Both the position numbers and the translations under genes were made by a program. A stretch of 64,000 nt of DNA from Plicaturopsis crispa FD-325 SS-3 (taxonomy: Eukaryota; Basidiomycota; Agaricomycetes; Amylocorticiales; Amylocorticiaceae): positions 877,446 through 941,445 of the forward strand of contig KN832561.1 of NCBI GenBank assembly GCA_000827205.1, read 5' to 3'. The notes below the pieces were generated by a model. That model saw nothing but the letters and a program-made list of their open reading frames with translations, searched no databases and had not been told where the DNA came from. Shown one piece after another: positions 34,881 through 48,193 of this stretch (positions are counted from its first letter, which is position 1; each line of letters starts with the position of its first letter).

Positions 34881-36124
34881 GTTTTTGAAAGGGACGCGGA
34901 CGCGGACAGACTCAAGACAAAGCGTAGATTGCGGGCGGTGGACACAGGCCGTGCGCGACCTACGCTTGATCATGAGCGCGGTCGAAATGTCAACGCATAC
35001 GAGTTTACAACGAAATGTAAGAAACAAGCAGGAAGATAAGATCGAAAGCAAGCGTGAGAATCGCAGCAGTTCACCGGACGCGCGCGTTGATGAACGTCTT
35101 AAATCTAACAGTTCGGGTCTCACTAAATTACATTCAAGTAGGGCCTACATACTTATAGAACCCAGTAAGTATAGACAGGGCCGGTCAATGTACTTATCCC
35201 GCGAAAAGGACGTACTTTGCGCATACACTGACAGTTCCACGGTGGCGACCAGTCGCCTGCGCATGCCGGTGCATGCCGGTGCCGTGAACTTGTAATCGGC
35301 CGCGAACTGTCAACACGCCGGAGATCGACTAGCGACACATCCGGGGGCGACGTGGCACTTCTAGTTTTTCATCACGCCCTCCCTTATCGTGTCTTATCGC
35401 AACGCGGTCTTCAGGACGGTGGCACCTATTCCCGAACACGAAACTTCGTGTCGTTGAAGTTGACCAGGGAATATATTGCTCTTGTCGCGACATTTTACCA
35501 TGCAAAGGTCATGCGCTGCTGTTGACCGGTGCTGGTCCAGATGCCGTGTACTATGTACGCACGTCCTTGTTCCTTCCTTGTTCCCGTTCCACCGGGGTCG
35601 GGCGTTTCTGCACGGACCCGGGACCAAGCATGGAGCCGATCTCGGCAAAGTTGTTATGAATATCGCTGAAGTTGAAATCGCAGAAAGTAATCATGCTAAG
35701 CTGCACAAAAATCGTCGCGGTGGGCTCGAAATACGCGTAGAAAACGCTGCTGGCAGTAGATGCAGGTCTCCGGAGGTCTTTGCTAGGGTATTTTCTAGTT
35801 CAAGTCAAGTTGAAGGGACGCAAATGAGGGGTGTACCTGAATTCTCACGCGGTGATAGGTCGTAGATAATTAATCCCCTGCCTAGACCAGTGCCATTGCA
35901 CGAGGCAACCAACGCGCCGGCGACGGTTTCTTGGTCAACGTTACAGTCGTTCCTTTTCTCTTTACTTCCATCTTCCTCGTCTGTATTTCTTCGACTTCCC
36001 CCTTACCCCCTGCTAATACGGGTTGTTCGGTGGTAAAGTATTTCTTTCGTTTTTCGTTCACCATCCCTCGCTATTCGCATCCAACACCTTTCCCGCTCGA
36101 GTGCGCCCGCTTTCGCACCTCGCA
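34881..36124. other. Divergent region between recombinase and glucan synthase
   Basis: About 1.24 kb separating two divergently transcribed genes. The left part is likely the recombinase promoter. A short perfect inverted repeat lies at 35149-35172. The last 190 bases (about 35935-36120) are pyrimidine-rich and probably form the glucan synthase promoter or 5' leader. Open frames here show no conserved features. Confidence 0.5.
35149..35172. repeat. Short perfect inverted repeat upstream of the recombinase
   Basis: ATACTTA at 35149-35155 is mirrored by TAAGTAT at 35166-35172, with a 10-bp spacer. It sits about 270 bp upstream of the recombinase start codon. The layout (two 7-bp arms, short centre) resembles a recombinase core site, but such short palindromes also arise by chance. 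Confidence 0.3.
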
Positions 36125-39100
36125 ATGCGGTTTTTCGCTGCCCCCGCCGTGCTTGGTCTCCTCGCCAGCCTCGTCAGCGCATCTCCGTACCGCGATGACC
36201 TGACCGCCTACAACTTGAATGTGAACAAAAACGCGCAGTCTCCGTTGGAGTACGCATCGACTCGTTCAAACACCACATACACCCCGTCGCCAGCGAACTG
36301 GCGCGAGATCCCATTCTATACCGTCCTTTTGGACAAATACGCGGACGGTGACCCGGCCAACAATGACTACTTCGGCACCATGTATGAGGTCGACTGGCGG
36401 GAAACCCAATTACGGTTCGGTGGAGATTTGAAGGGATTGACGGCACGCCTCGACTACATCCAGGGCATGGGTGTTAAAGGCATCTATATCTCCGGTACCC
36501 CGTTTCTGAACATGCTGTGGCAGGCCGACAGTACGTTTCCACTCTGTGTTGTGTTCAAGTCGCGTCGTTTCTAACATTTATCAGGTTATTCGCCAATCGA
36601 TTTCACCGTCCTCGACCCCCATTGGGGCACCATTCAGGACTGGGTGGATTTCATTGACACCCTCCATGCCCGCGGGATGTACTTTATGGCTGATTTCACC
36701 GTCGGGACGATGGGAGATCTTGTCGGTTTCGAGGGGTGAGCTATAATAAAATCGACTGCCACGAATGCGCTGACACGCTATTTTAGATACCTCAATGTTT
36801 CTACGCCGTTCGATCTAAACGAGCACAATGGCGTGTGGAAGCACCCGGACTACATGCCTTGGAATTTCACCGAATACGCCGACTTCCAGGTAATCATATT
36901 CTAGCCTATGTTTCATCTCGAGCTTACATGTCTCCGAAGATTATCAACACCCGGAATGAATCGTGTCAAATGCCGGTATTCTGGCAGGATGACGGTACCG
37001 TCGTGAACATCACTGCGAACGGCTGTCTCGAGTCCGATTTCGATCAGTACGGTGACATGGAGGCCTTCGGTGTGCATCCGGATTGGGAGCGTCAGCTGTC
37101 GAAATTCGCTTCCGTCCAGGATCGCCTGAGGGAGTGGAAGCCGGAGGTCATGGAGAAGTTGCAAGTTTTCGTCTGCATGGTGATCAAGGCTCTCGACATC
37201 GACGCCATTCGTATCGACAAGTCGACGCAAGTTACGGTAGATGCCCTCACGCAGTGGTCTACCAGTGCGCGGTCTTGTGCCAAGGCTCTCGGCAAAGACA
37301 ATTTCTACATCACCGGTGAAATTACCGGTGGTAACACTTTCGCGTCGATCTACCTGTGAGTTGTTTTCATTACGCGCAGCCTTTACTTGTTCTTACCGCT
37401 ATCGTCGGTCAGCGGCCGTGGACGTACCCCTACGAGCCTGCCCCCCAGTTTCCTGGATGCTGCGAATTTGACTTCCAAGGACAATCAGTACTTCCTCCGC
37501 GACGCGCCTATGAATGGACTGGACGGCGCCGCGTTCCACTACTCGACGTACCGTGCTCTTACCCGCTTCCTGGGTATGGACGGCAACCTCGATGTTGCGG
37601 ACGATGTGGACAGCAATTTTGTCACCGCGTGGAATGAGATGTTTGTGGACAACGATTTCCTGAACGCCGAGACTGGTCTTGTCGACCCGCGTCATATGTT
37701 CGGGACGAGCAATTTCGATCTGTTCCGTTGGCCGAGCTTGCAGAATGGCACTCAGCGAAGCATACTAGCCACGTTCATTACGTCTTTGTTAATGCCAGGT
37801 GTTCCTCTGGTAAGTGTCCAGCGTCCCATACACACACAACTCTCAGGCTTACATTTGCTCTAGATTTATTACGGGGAGGAGCAAAACTTCTACTTGTACG
37901 ATACTGGCGCTTCAAATTATCTCTACGGGTGAGTATCAGTTAGCCCGAGAGCATACACCGGTAGCTAACGCGCATTTTAGCCGTCAAGCCATGATCAGTA
38001 ATAAGGCATGGCAGCGACACGGCTGCTACCGCCTGGGCTCAGACCAGTATTTCAACTTGCCCATTGACAAGGCCGCAATTGGATGCCAAGATGACTGGAA
38101 TTCGCTGGACCACTTCGATCCCACGGCCGACTCCAGACGCATCATGGCCCAATTCTTCCATCTGCGCTCCGTCTACGCCTCCCTCCAGGATGGATTCAAT
38201 CTTGTTCAACGTGGGAACTGGACTTACCAGATCCAACGGCCTGGTTCTAACCACACAGCGACGGAGATGGGCCTGTGGTCTGCTTCGCGGTCGGCTATCC
38301 CCAATGCCCAGACGCTGAACGGCACACATACCGGCCAAGTATGGCTGCTGTACACCAACGAAAACTCGACAAAGACATACACTTTCGATTGTTCGAGCAC
38401 ATCATGGATATCGTCCCCGTATATGTCGGGACAGACCGTGCGGAATCTGTTCGCCCCGTACGAGACGTACGACCTCAAGGATTCGAAGTCGTCTTTCTAC
38501 GTCAACGGCACCGCACCGTGGCAGGGCTGTCTGCCGTCCATCACGATGGAGGGCTTCGGTTTCAAAGCGCTCGTTTTGTCCACGGACTGGGTTGCTGCGC
38601 CGCCGGCTTTGACGAAATTCCTTCCTGGCCACGACGCGCGCATAAACGTCGAGTCTGGCTCCGCGAATGCGACCTCCGTGGACATCACCTTCGAGTTCAA
38701 CCAGGAGATGAGCTGTACGAGCGTCACGAACAGCCTGTCGTTCAACATGTCGTCTTCGGGCAAAGGCGGGAGTCCTTCGGTCAACGCGAACAGCGTCAAG
38801 TGTCAGGCAGTGAGCAATCCCGACCCGGCACGCATCTCCGGGGGTGACACCTCTGCCTGGTCCTGGTCCGGCACTATCGACAACGTCGCGGACGGAGTTT
38901 TGACGATCACTTTGAAGAACCCAACGAGCAACGACGGGACGGCTTCGACTGGAGTAAGTCTGCTCTTCATGCCTCACGTCACAATTTTACTTATTGCAAT
39001 GACTACAGAGCACGGATAACCTTATGGTTCGCAAAGGATCCGCACAAAATGTCATGGTTTTCCCTGAGGCGGACTATGATAACGATGCGTTCGGCTATTC

Positions 39101-42100
39101 GAATGGCCAGTACACCTTCACGCACAAGGCTTTCGGCGCGGACATGTTCCGTTACTCGTGGAACTTTGGCCAGAACTGGACAACTTGGAAGAACTGGGAG
39201 GATGTGACAACAATCGACTCGAACGTCTTTGACGATAGTGCGTTGTTCTGGACGGGTCAACACATAATGGTGCAATGTAGGCATATTTCCGTCTCAAATA
39301 AACTGGTGCTAATCAGACATGTAGACTGGAGTCAAGCTACCCTGGCAGCCACTGTTGTCGTCCATGCCGACCGCGGTTACGGCCAAATGCGTCGTGTACC
39401 TCAGCTCCTTGCTCGTGGACCTTTCAACAGCTGGGGTTTTGACCAGGGTGTTAGCGCTCAAATGGAACATACAGGCGACAGCAGATGGGAACTGGAAATC
39501 ATGGCGAACTGGCCGACCTATGTCCAGTTGAACGTTTGGGGCTACGATGACTATTACTACGGAGACTCAGACGGTGACCAAGTGCTGGACCGTCTTCCTC
39601 CCAACACAAATGCCCCCAACTACCTGAACATGTCTGCGCCACCACACCCGCATCTTGCCTGGACGCTCGTTGTTGACGACGCTCAGATGACATGGTCGCT
39701 GGAACCGCGCGGAGAGTCCGTCGTAGGCGCCATCATGTTTGCCCTCCTCCTCTCCATTCCCCTCATCACTGGTTCGCTCGCCGTCGTCCTCTTCATGTGG
39801 TCGTTCTACGGAATCAAGCACAATCAATACGGTGTCAAGGCGGCGAAAGACCATAGTAAATACTTCCCCATCATCGGTTCCTTCGGCAACAAGTCCACGG
39901 CCGACCTGAAGGATGGCTCCGTACACATGTCCGAAAAACTCTTTGGCGGCCATAAGCACAACACAGACATTATCGGTTGGCCCGAGGACAAGAACAAGCG
40001 TCGCATGGTTTTGATCGCCACTCTCGAATACGAAATCATCGATTGGAAGCTCAAGGTGAAGATCGGAGGTCTTGGTGTCATGTCGAGTCTTATGGGTAAA
40101 GCCATGACGGACGTCGATCTCATTTGGGTGGTCCCCAAGGTCAAGGACATCGATTACCCGCAAGGCGAACCTGCTGAGCCCATCGAGGTCATCATCTTCG
40201 GCGAGCCGTATCTCATCGAAGTGGAAACACACGTCCTTGACAACATCACCTACGTTATCCTCGACAGTCCTGTCTTCCGCGCGCAGACTAAAGCCGATCC
40301 TTACCCCGCTCGCATGGACGATCTCAGCTCTGCCATCTTCTACTCGACATGGAATCAAGCCATTGCCGCGACCATCCGCCGGTATCCCGTCATCGATATC
40401 TACCACGTTAACGATTACCACGGCGCTCTGGCTCCGATATACTTGCTCCCGAAGGTTCTACCGGTCTGCCTCTCCCTCCATAACGCAGAATTCCAAGGTC
40501 TATGGCCCCTGCGTACGAAGGAAGAAATGAAGGAGGTCTGTTCGGCGTTCAACATCAGCAAGGAGAACTGCACGAAATACGTTCAATTCGGTAACACGTT
40601 CAATTTGCTGCACGCCGCCGCTTCTTTCATTAGTGTGCACCAAAAGAGTATTGGTGTTGCCGGTGTCTCCGACAAATACGGCAAACGCAGTTGGGCTCGC
40701 TACCCCGCTCTCTGGACACTCAAGCACGTCGACTCTTTGCCCAATCCCGACCCCAGTGATATCGCGGCTCTTGACGAGACGCCCATGGTCTCCAAGGATG
40801 TTATGGTCGACGAGGCTGCTGAGGCAGAGCGTCCCGGACACAAGCGTCAGGCACAGGAGTGGGCTGGTATCAAACAGGACCCCAACTCTGACTTGTTCGT
40901 GTTCGTCGGTCGCTGGTCGAAGCAAAAGGGTGTGGATCTCATTGCCGATGTTATGCCTTCACTGTAAGTCCCGTGCAGTCTGTTCAGTGTTGTATACTAA
41001 TCGTCATCTCGTATAGTTTGGAAAAACGTCCTTCCATCCAGTTAATCGCTGTCGGTCCCGTCATCGATTTGTACGGTCGTTTCGCTGCCGAAAAGTTGGC
41101 TCGTCTCATGGAGTTGTATCCCGATCGCGTTTTCTCGAAACCTGAGTTTACAGCTTTACCCCCTTACCTCTTTAGTGGTGCTGACTTCGCGCTGATCCCG
41201 TCGCGTGACGAGCCCTTCGGTTTGGTGGCTGTAGAGTTCGGTAGAAAGGGTGCTCTTGGTGTCGGTAGTCGTCTTGGAGGTCTCGGGTTGATGCCTGGTT
41301 GGGTATGTCCTCAGAGTTTTCCCACTTGTCCCATGCTGACGACCCTTGTAGTGGTATCCTGTGGAATCTAGCGCCACAGCACACATGCTGTCGCAACTAA
41401 CTAAAACCATCAAGATGGCGCTGAAGTCCACCGAGGAAGAGCGAGCAATTTTGCGTGCCCGCTCTGCCGTACAGCGTTTCCCCGTGGTCGAATGGCGTCA
41501 ACGTATGGAAGACTTCCACAAGCGCAGTATCAACACTAGCCGTGGTGTTGCGGGTGCGAATGCATGGCGTGAATCGGATTGTGACGGCGGGGGTGTGCGA
41601 CCAATCGCCGAGACCGACGACTGGGATCCTGTAACGCAGTCTTATCCTCAACAACCCGACTGGGACAGTCGTAGCATCAACGAAAGCCCCAGAATGTCGT
41701 CGGTCGTACCTAACTCCCCCGGAACCCCAGGCCAATGGAGTGCCTCACTCACACCTACGGGCGATTATCTGTCGGCCCCTGGTCAAGCTCATCGCAATGT
41801 TTCTAGTGAATCGGTCGCCTCGGACGACGGGACAGACTACTTTTCTCGTGGTAAACAGGAAACACGTCCAGGTTACACCGATTTCCTCGAAAGAGCAAAC
41901 CGCACGATTGCCAAGGACCAAAAACATGCCCCGGATCCCTTCTTGGAAGCTCCTACACGTCCATTCGGTGCTCACTCTCGTATATCATCGGTTGAATCCA
42001 TATCATCTATCGTCGACGAAAAGGCCAATTCACCTTTGAACAAGGCCATTGCTTCTGTGCGTACCATCGTTTTTAATCCAAAGCTTGACATGTTTCTGAT

Positions 42101-44213
42101 GCTGTATGGTGTCTACAGTTCACTGACGCTGATGGCGGTGTTGCTCAAGAATTCGTGCAAAAGTTGCAACAGCTTAATGCTGAGAACTCCAAGCACGAGC
42201 TGTCAATCGAAAAGTACCTAGTCAAAAGCGAGGAAGCATTCTTCGACAAGGTCCGAAAGGATAAGCTCGATAGTGCCGCTAGTATTCGTTCTTCCCAGAG
42301 AGACTCCATGTGGGGTGCCCCGTCTCCGTCTTTGTACGACCATTCTCGTCCGAGCTGTAAGCCTTCTGCCCCTCGTATAGCTTCCTGCGCTAATCTGAAT
42401 TCTTTCTCCAAGCACCTGGCACTCAATCATACGCCCCAAGTTCGACTGATCCGTTCCACTCTGATTACACCGGTCCTATGAACCATGAGCCGAAGGACAT
42501 TGTGGTCATGACAAGACTACAAATCGCAATGTCTCGGGAAATCGGTGGCTGGCCGTTGTACACGATCGTCATTGCTCTTGGACAGGTCAGCACTACTCAT
42601 GTCCATGGCTCCCCTTCAGATTGCTAACGTTTGTGTTTTAGATGCTGTCCGCGACAAGTTTCCAGATCACGCTTCTCTCTGGTCAGAACTGGCAGGACGA
42701 TCTTCAACTATATGTACTAGGTGGCGTTTTCCTTGCCGCGTCGGCGGTGTGGTACCCCATGTTCAGGTTGAAACCCTCTGTGTACTGTCTCTCGCTCCCC
42801 TGGATCTTCTTCGGCCTCGCATTCTTCCTCATCGGTCTTCCTTCCGTTACCGATGCTCTGCACCCTGTTCATAAAAGTCTTTCGAGTGCAGCGACATGGT
42901 CGTATGCTGTGGCATCCGCTGCTGCATTCATCTTCTTTGGGTTGAATTTCGGAGAGGAGGCTGTGGGTACTTTCACGGCTCTATTTCTTCTGTCCGCTGA
43001 CGATATTGTATCAGGGTGCTTCAACCGAGGTCTGGACACTGCGTGCCTGTGTGGTGCAAGGCTCACAACAAGTCTGGGTCGCCGCCCTTTGGTACTGGGG
43101 CAATTCACTGAACGCTGCGAAATCCGACTATGTTCCCCCTTGGTGGATTGTGCTCATTCTGTGGCCCATGGCGGCGACCAGCTTGCTTTTTGCGTACTTG
43201 ATGCTTTACGGCCTGCCCGGTAAATCTACCCTTTTTTCCTGCATAGCATATCACGGCGCTGACCATTCTTATAGAATATTACAGGCAAACGCCGCCGAAG
43301 GTCCCCAACTTTTTGCGAACGCTATTCCGCCGTAAACTCGTGTTATGGTTCCTCGCATCCGAGTTACTGCGTGACTATTGGCTGAGCGGGGTAGGTCTCT
43401 TGTTCGCTCATTCCTACCATGTCTAATCTATCTATACAGCCTTACGGTCGCAACTGGAGTTTCCTTTGGAACGTACCTATTCCCAAATGGCAGATTCTCA
43501 TCCTAGTCATTGTATTCTTCGTCGGTGTTTGGGCTCTCATGTTAGGAATCCTGACGCACTTCAGCAAAACGCACACATGGCTACTTCCTGTCTTCGCCGT
43601 TGGTCTTGGAGCGCCCCGATGGTGTCAGGTAAGGCCATACTCACCCCTGTACCTCTGTCTTATTATCACGGCTGATCATGATATTCCAGATGTTGTGGGG
43701 TACTTCCTCGTTAGCTCTGTACATTCCTTGGGCAGGTGGTGCTGGGCACTACTTGGGTATCTCGCTGTGGCTCTGGCTAGGTGTCCTGGACGCCATCCAA
43801 GGTGTCGGGCTCGGCATGATTCTCCTCCAGACACTCTCGCGTCTCCACGTCTGTGCGACGCTCGCGTTTTCTCAAATCATCGGCTCGGTATGCGTGATGA
43901 TTGCACGAGCGACCGCTCCCAATCGCATAGGGCCCGAGAGCGTGTTCCCCGATGCGGCGAAGTGGGACTTCTCCGAGGGACTATCAGGTAGGCTTTTCGC
44001 GACCCTTTACTCTAGCCAGCAGCTGAATGCTTCCTCGTCTTTTCAGGGAGTCCCATGGCGTCCGCGCCATTTTGGATAGCTCTCATGTGCCAGCTGATCA
44101 TTGTGGTCGGTTACTTCTGGTTCTACCGCAAGGAACAACTATGTGCGTCTTTTCATTCCTTGCGACATCGTGTCCTGTGCACTAACAATCTTCCATTTAC
44201 AGCACGACCGTAA
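36125..44213 (+). CDS. AGS1: Cell-wall alpha-1,3-glucan synthase
   Basis: A very long gene with around twenty exons and roughly 2,300 codons, the normal size of the family. A signal peptide ([20 protein letters not shown]) leads into an extracellular GH13 amylase-like domain with the catalytic Asp in [11 protein letters not shown] and Glu in TGEITGG. A transmembrane helix near 39727-39820 ([19 protein letters not shown]) precedes the cytosolic GT5 glycogen-synthase-like domain ([20 protein letters not shown]-type, [26 protein letters not shown]). A Ser-rich linker follows, then a C-terminal block of many membrane helices from about 42530 onward, ending [13 protein letters not shown]. The enzyme makes alpha-1,3-glucan at the plasma membrane: the GT5 part polymerises and the GH13 part probably remodels chains outside. 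The last 11 bases of coding sequence lie in a tiny exon. Confidence 0.95.
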
Positions 44214-44632
44214 ACCTTCATTTTGTCATGGACTTATAGGACATTGTTTGCATACGGACTTTATTCTGCATTGTGTCGCTTTCTTAGACTGGGATTTCTT
44301 GGGTTGGATGGACTTGTTTAGTAATAGAAACGGTGATATCTCTTGACTGTGCACTCTTTACATGACGCTCTCTAGATACGGCTACCATATCACCGATACG
44401 TATCCAACTGTTGGTACATAGTATAATTGCATGCATACTTATTCCTATAAGTAACTCCGTTGCGTTGAGGCGCGTTTGCAGCTGGTTCGAGGATTGTGTG
44501 CGCGATGTCACTGCATTTCTACTGTCGGCGACGGGAGGCAAGCGCTCCATGCACAGATTCATTCTTGTACATACTATGATATTGATAACAAAAGCCTCGA
44601 CGACCGCATGGGACTGTTTTCAAGCTTCAGCT
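44214..44632. other. Convergent 3' region between AGS1 and TRM1
   Basis: About 420 bp between two convergent stop codons. Open frames are short and show no conserved sequence. Nothing else was recognised. Confidence 0.5.
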
Positions 44633-47031
44633 TCACTCCTCTTCCTCGCGTTTTCTTTTGCTAGAGTCCGGCCTTGACCCAGGTCCCCAATGCGATGTTG
44701 GGTTTTGCTGATACCGGACCAATTTCACCTTGGCAGATGGCGTTACGGATTGGGGATGGCGCTTGAAGTTGGCTTCCGATCTAGTGGCGAGAATCAGCGA
44801 GTTGAGGTGCCTACATGTGTAGAAAGAAAGCTTACTTTGGCTCTTTGGCGAGAAGGATCCTAGCGGGAGAGTGCTCGCTTATGTTCTCCATCTTGACGGG
44901 GTGCGACTTGACCCAGGACCGGAAGACGTCGTGGACGTCTGCGCGCGTGGCTGTTGTCTTAAGCGATCCGGGACAGGCATGAGAGCGCGAGACTTGGTGG
45001 CCGGCGTGCAACAAAGCGGACCTATACCAAAGATGAGGCTGTACTGCATGCTAGGAGGCGAATAGAGACGCACGCTACATCCTCTAGTGGTGGGCAGGTG
45101 CAATGGAAGAATCCTGCTATCTTCCCAGGTGTGAAGAAGAATGGCGTGTGCAATTCCTACACAAAATGTGAGAATAGTGGAATTAAACATGCTATCTTCG
45201 AGGCTTACCTCTGACGCTACAGTCAACATTCCTTTCATCCGTGTCGACGTCCCGTACTTGTCCTCGTTGGTTTCGAGATGCTCAAGGACTTTGCCTACGA
45301 AGTCACTGTCGTGTATCGGCCCTGACCACATGGGGCCCGCAAACTAAGGCACAAATTCTGCGTCAGCGAGATCGAGCTCGGCATATACGTGCGAATTGGG
45401 GACGTACGTGGAGAGTAGAGTTGCACTCTGGACACTGCTCTGGGACTGGAGGACCCGACTGCGTCTTGAATAGATAGTTGACGTTGCCAGACTTCTCGTG
45501 GACCTTCTCCGTCATTTTCCCGAGAGGGTGCCCGTAGAAGGACTGGCAGCCGGTGCAAATGTAGTACACCGAAGTTTTACTTTTTAAAGGATCACAGCTT
45601 AGCACCGTTCCAAAAGTCATAGATAAAGGACCTGCTCACTTTGCGGTCTTCTTAACCTCGATGGGTGCAGACTTTATACGCACGAAGATGCGGACATAAA
45701 AATCTATGGAGAGGGATAGAAGAGGCTCGATATATCTACCATACCGGGATGCCGATGTTGATATCGTATTCAGAACGAGTCGCAGAGCCTGCTCTAGATG
45801 TGAGAAGCAATAACAAAAAAATGGCTGGGAGACGTACGGCTTCATGGCAGTATTCTGACTTGACAGGTATGCCGCCGTAGTTCGAGTAACTGGTGACCAA
45901 TAAGGATAGGGCGAGCGAAGAAGGCCTTGCGCACGTACCATTTTTCTGGGTAGTTAGTTGTTGCTAGTACCGATAGGTCCGTACAGGTGACACAAAGAAG
46001 GCCTATAGTATCAAAGAGAGCATCATATTAGCAGTGTACAAGCAAGCAATATGCCGTCGAACACACCGCCATCGTTGATACACTGCACTGACGCGTCAAT
46101 AAATGGTGCAGCAGTTCCGTAAGGATCCAGGTCGACGACATCCACTCGGCTCTTCTCAGCTCGATGGTTGTACATTAACGCACTACATACCGCCCGTTAT
46201 TACACGGCCAAAGTTGTCAACTGAGAGCACTCACCAAGCATCGCCTTCATTGATCTGAACCTTGCTAGTCACCGACGGCTTTTTGCCTCCGTCGCCCTCA
46301 AGGCTGGATTCTGCTGGTTCAGACGATGTTCCAAGTCCATTGATCTCAATGTTTCTTTTCATAGCTTCGACCGCAGCAGGTGAGAGATCGTTCGCAATAA
46401 CGTGCCTGGTCAATGTCAGACACGGACTTTCAAGCACAGGAGATGGATGTGTGCTGACTTGACATGCGGTATTTCTTTTGCATAACGAATGGAGCGAAGA
46501 CCGGTCGCAGAAAGCGCTTCCAGCAAAACAAATTTATTTCGTCGATACTGACGGTTGTCGCCGCACATAAGACAATGGCTGGTGGTGGATACAATACGAC
46601 CCACTGTACCTCTCTTAGTTTCGGAGGAGATGCCTCGGAGGCAGGGTCTTTGACATCATCGGTCGGCGCTTCTGAAGACTCTTCAGTCAATTGCTCAGAC
46701 ATAGCAGGAGCACCAGAGTTCACTGAGCATATAAAAGAATGAGCGCAGGTAGAGACAAAGGCATAGAGGGGTGCTTACACTTTGTACGCTTCTTGCCCGA
46801 GCGTTCAGGATTTTTGGCTTTACGCTCCTGGGCCTGCCTCCATTTCTCCTCCTTCAGCCGATCGGTCTCTTCGCTCCAAACTCTAATACACGCGACACTT
46901 GTGTCCCTGTTGAATTCCTGGACAGGGTTCAAGAAGGCATCGTTGCCAGACGCGGGTAGCAGGATATGGGAGTCGTTTTCGGTATGGAGAGTATAGCCGG
47001 CTGGTACAGTGATGCCGTTGTCGGTCGCCAT
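44633..47031 (-). CDS. TRM1: tRNA (guanine-26 N2,N2)-dimethyltransferase TRM1
   Basis: A multi-exon minus-strand gene. The N-terminus contains [20 protein letters not shown], the conserved opening of Trm1. A Lys/Glu-rich insert follows. The SAM-binding part reads [18 protein letters not shown] and [17 protein letters not shown]. The catalytic motif is [18 protein letters not shown], followed by [17 protein letters not shown]-terminal CTGC...CPEC pair fits a zinc knuckle. The tail is basic ([10 protein letters not shown]), which may target the nucleus. Trm1 puts two methyl groups on G26 of many cytosolic and mitochondrial tRNAs. The start is 282 bp from that of TAF13 on the other strand, so the two probably share a promoter region. 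Confidence 0.92.
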
Positions 47032-47313
47032 ATTTCTCAGAGTAAGATGCTGCCGCCGTAGATTATATACAAGGCGCTGGGGCCTAAAGGCAGCAGAAAC
47101 ACGAGAGAGAATTTTGAACGCTTGTAGCGAGCGAAAGCAACAAGCAGAGTTTTGAGAGTGAAATTATGGAGAGGCTAGAGCAATGTTAGATACCAGAGAC
47201 ATCGCATTCCCACGGTCTCGAGCGCGTCCGAGTCCTCCTCCCTCCTCCGCATTTCTTGAACTTTTGCTCAAGACTTTCATCTGTAAACTAGCAATCTCTA
47301 CAAGTTTATTTTC

Positions 47314-48193
47314 ATGGCCTATCAATACGTACCACCCGGGAGCCAGCAGCAGCAACAACCACAGCAGCAGCAACCCACGCCATCCCCATATCCGTACGCG
47401 TACCATCCCCAAACACCGGGAGCGTACGGCCACCCACAAGCCGCAGGCGTTTACGGTCACCCACAGACGCCTGGAGCATACGGAGCATACACGACTGCTG
47501 TATCTGGATACGGGGCATGGCCTTACCCATATACCTATGTCCCCCAACAGCAACAACAACCGTATACACCGCGGCCCGTGCCCTCGAAGCCCCATACGCC
47601 TGCACCAGTCGCCGCGACACCTGCGCCTGCACCCACTCCTGTCCCGCAGCAGCAGCAGCCAGCGATGCAGACGCGCTTCAGCGCGTACAATCCGGCGCAG
47701 ACAAGGGAGACTGTCGCCGCTGCGGGTACAGGAGGCGCCACAGGGCGCGGGCGGAAACAGGCCAATTTCAAAGGGCTTTTTAACAGGGAATGTGAGTAGC
47801 TCGATCGTAGTCACCGCATTTCTGGATAAATGCTTTTACTTCTGCAGTAAAGAGCCTAATGTATGGTTTTGGCGATGACCGGAATCCGGCGAACGACACG
47901 GTCAACGTTATGGAGGAGATACTGGTCGAATTTATCACGGATGTGGTATGCAGTTCTTGTGGGTGTAATGATTTCGGGTTGGTCGCTGATTCTTTTTCTA
48001 GTGCTCGACCGCTGGTGCCTCGACCAGGAAAAACAGATTGTCGGTAGATGACCTACGGCGAGCACTCTCACGGCCTGCAGATGCCAAAAAGCTAGCCAGA
48101 ATGGAGGAGCTTCTGTTCATGCAAGAAGACATCAAGCGCGCTCGGGCACAGTTCCTAGAAGAGGAGGATATCAACCACACGAAAGAGTTCTAG
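47314..48193 (+). CDS. TAF13: TFIID subunit TAF13
   Basis: Three exons (47314-47791, 47848-47945, 48002-48193) encode 255 residues. The first 150 residues are Gln/Pro/Tyr-rich and partly repetitive (YGHPQTPGAYG-type units), then a basic Gly-rich link (GRGRKQANFKGLF). The histone fold begins LKSLMYGFGDDRNPANDTV and continues VMEEILVEFITDVC, LSVDDLRRALSRPADAKKL, ending QFLEEEDINHTKEF. This is TAF13, which pairs with TAF11 in TFIID to support RNA polymerase II initiation. The Gln-rich N-terminal extension is absent from the short yeast and animal forms. Confidence 0.93.

Noticed and set aside
24250-35200. Calling the island a Starship element
   Set aside because: Starships are described from ascomycetes with a DUF3435 captain; here the recombinase looks Crypton-like, ends are not visible and no empty site is available, so only a general cargo-element hypothesis is offered.
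39567-40421. 284-codon minus-strand ORF
   Set aside because: Antisense shadow of the AGS1 GT5 domain, which is strongly conserved on the plus strand.
44471-44500. GGTTCGAGGATT resembling a tRNA T-loop
   Set aside because: No matching acceptor stem or anticodon arm could be folded around it.
47164-47814. 216-codon minus-strand ORF
   Set aside because: Antisense to the Gln/Pro-rich first exon of TAF13; Leu/Trp-rich composition is the complement of that repeat.
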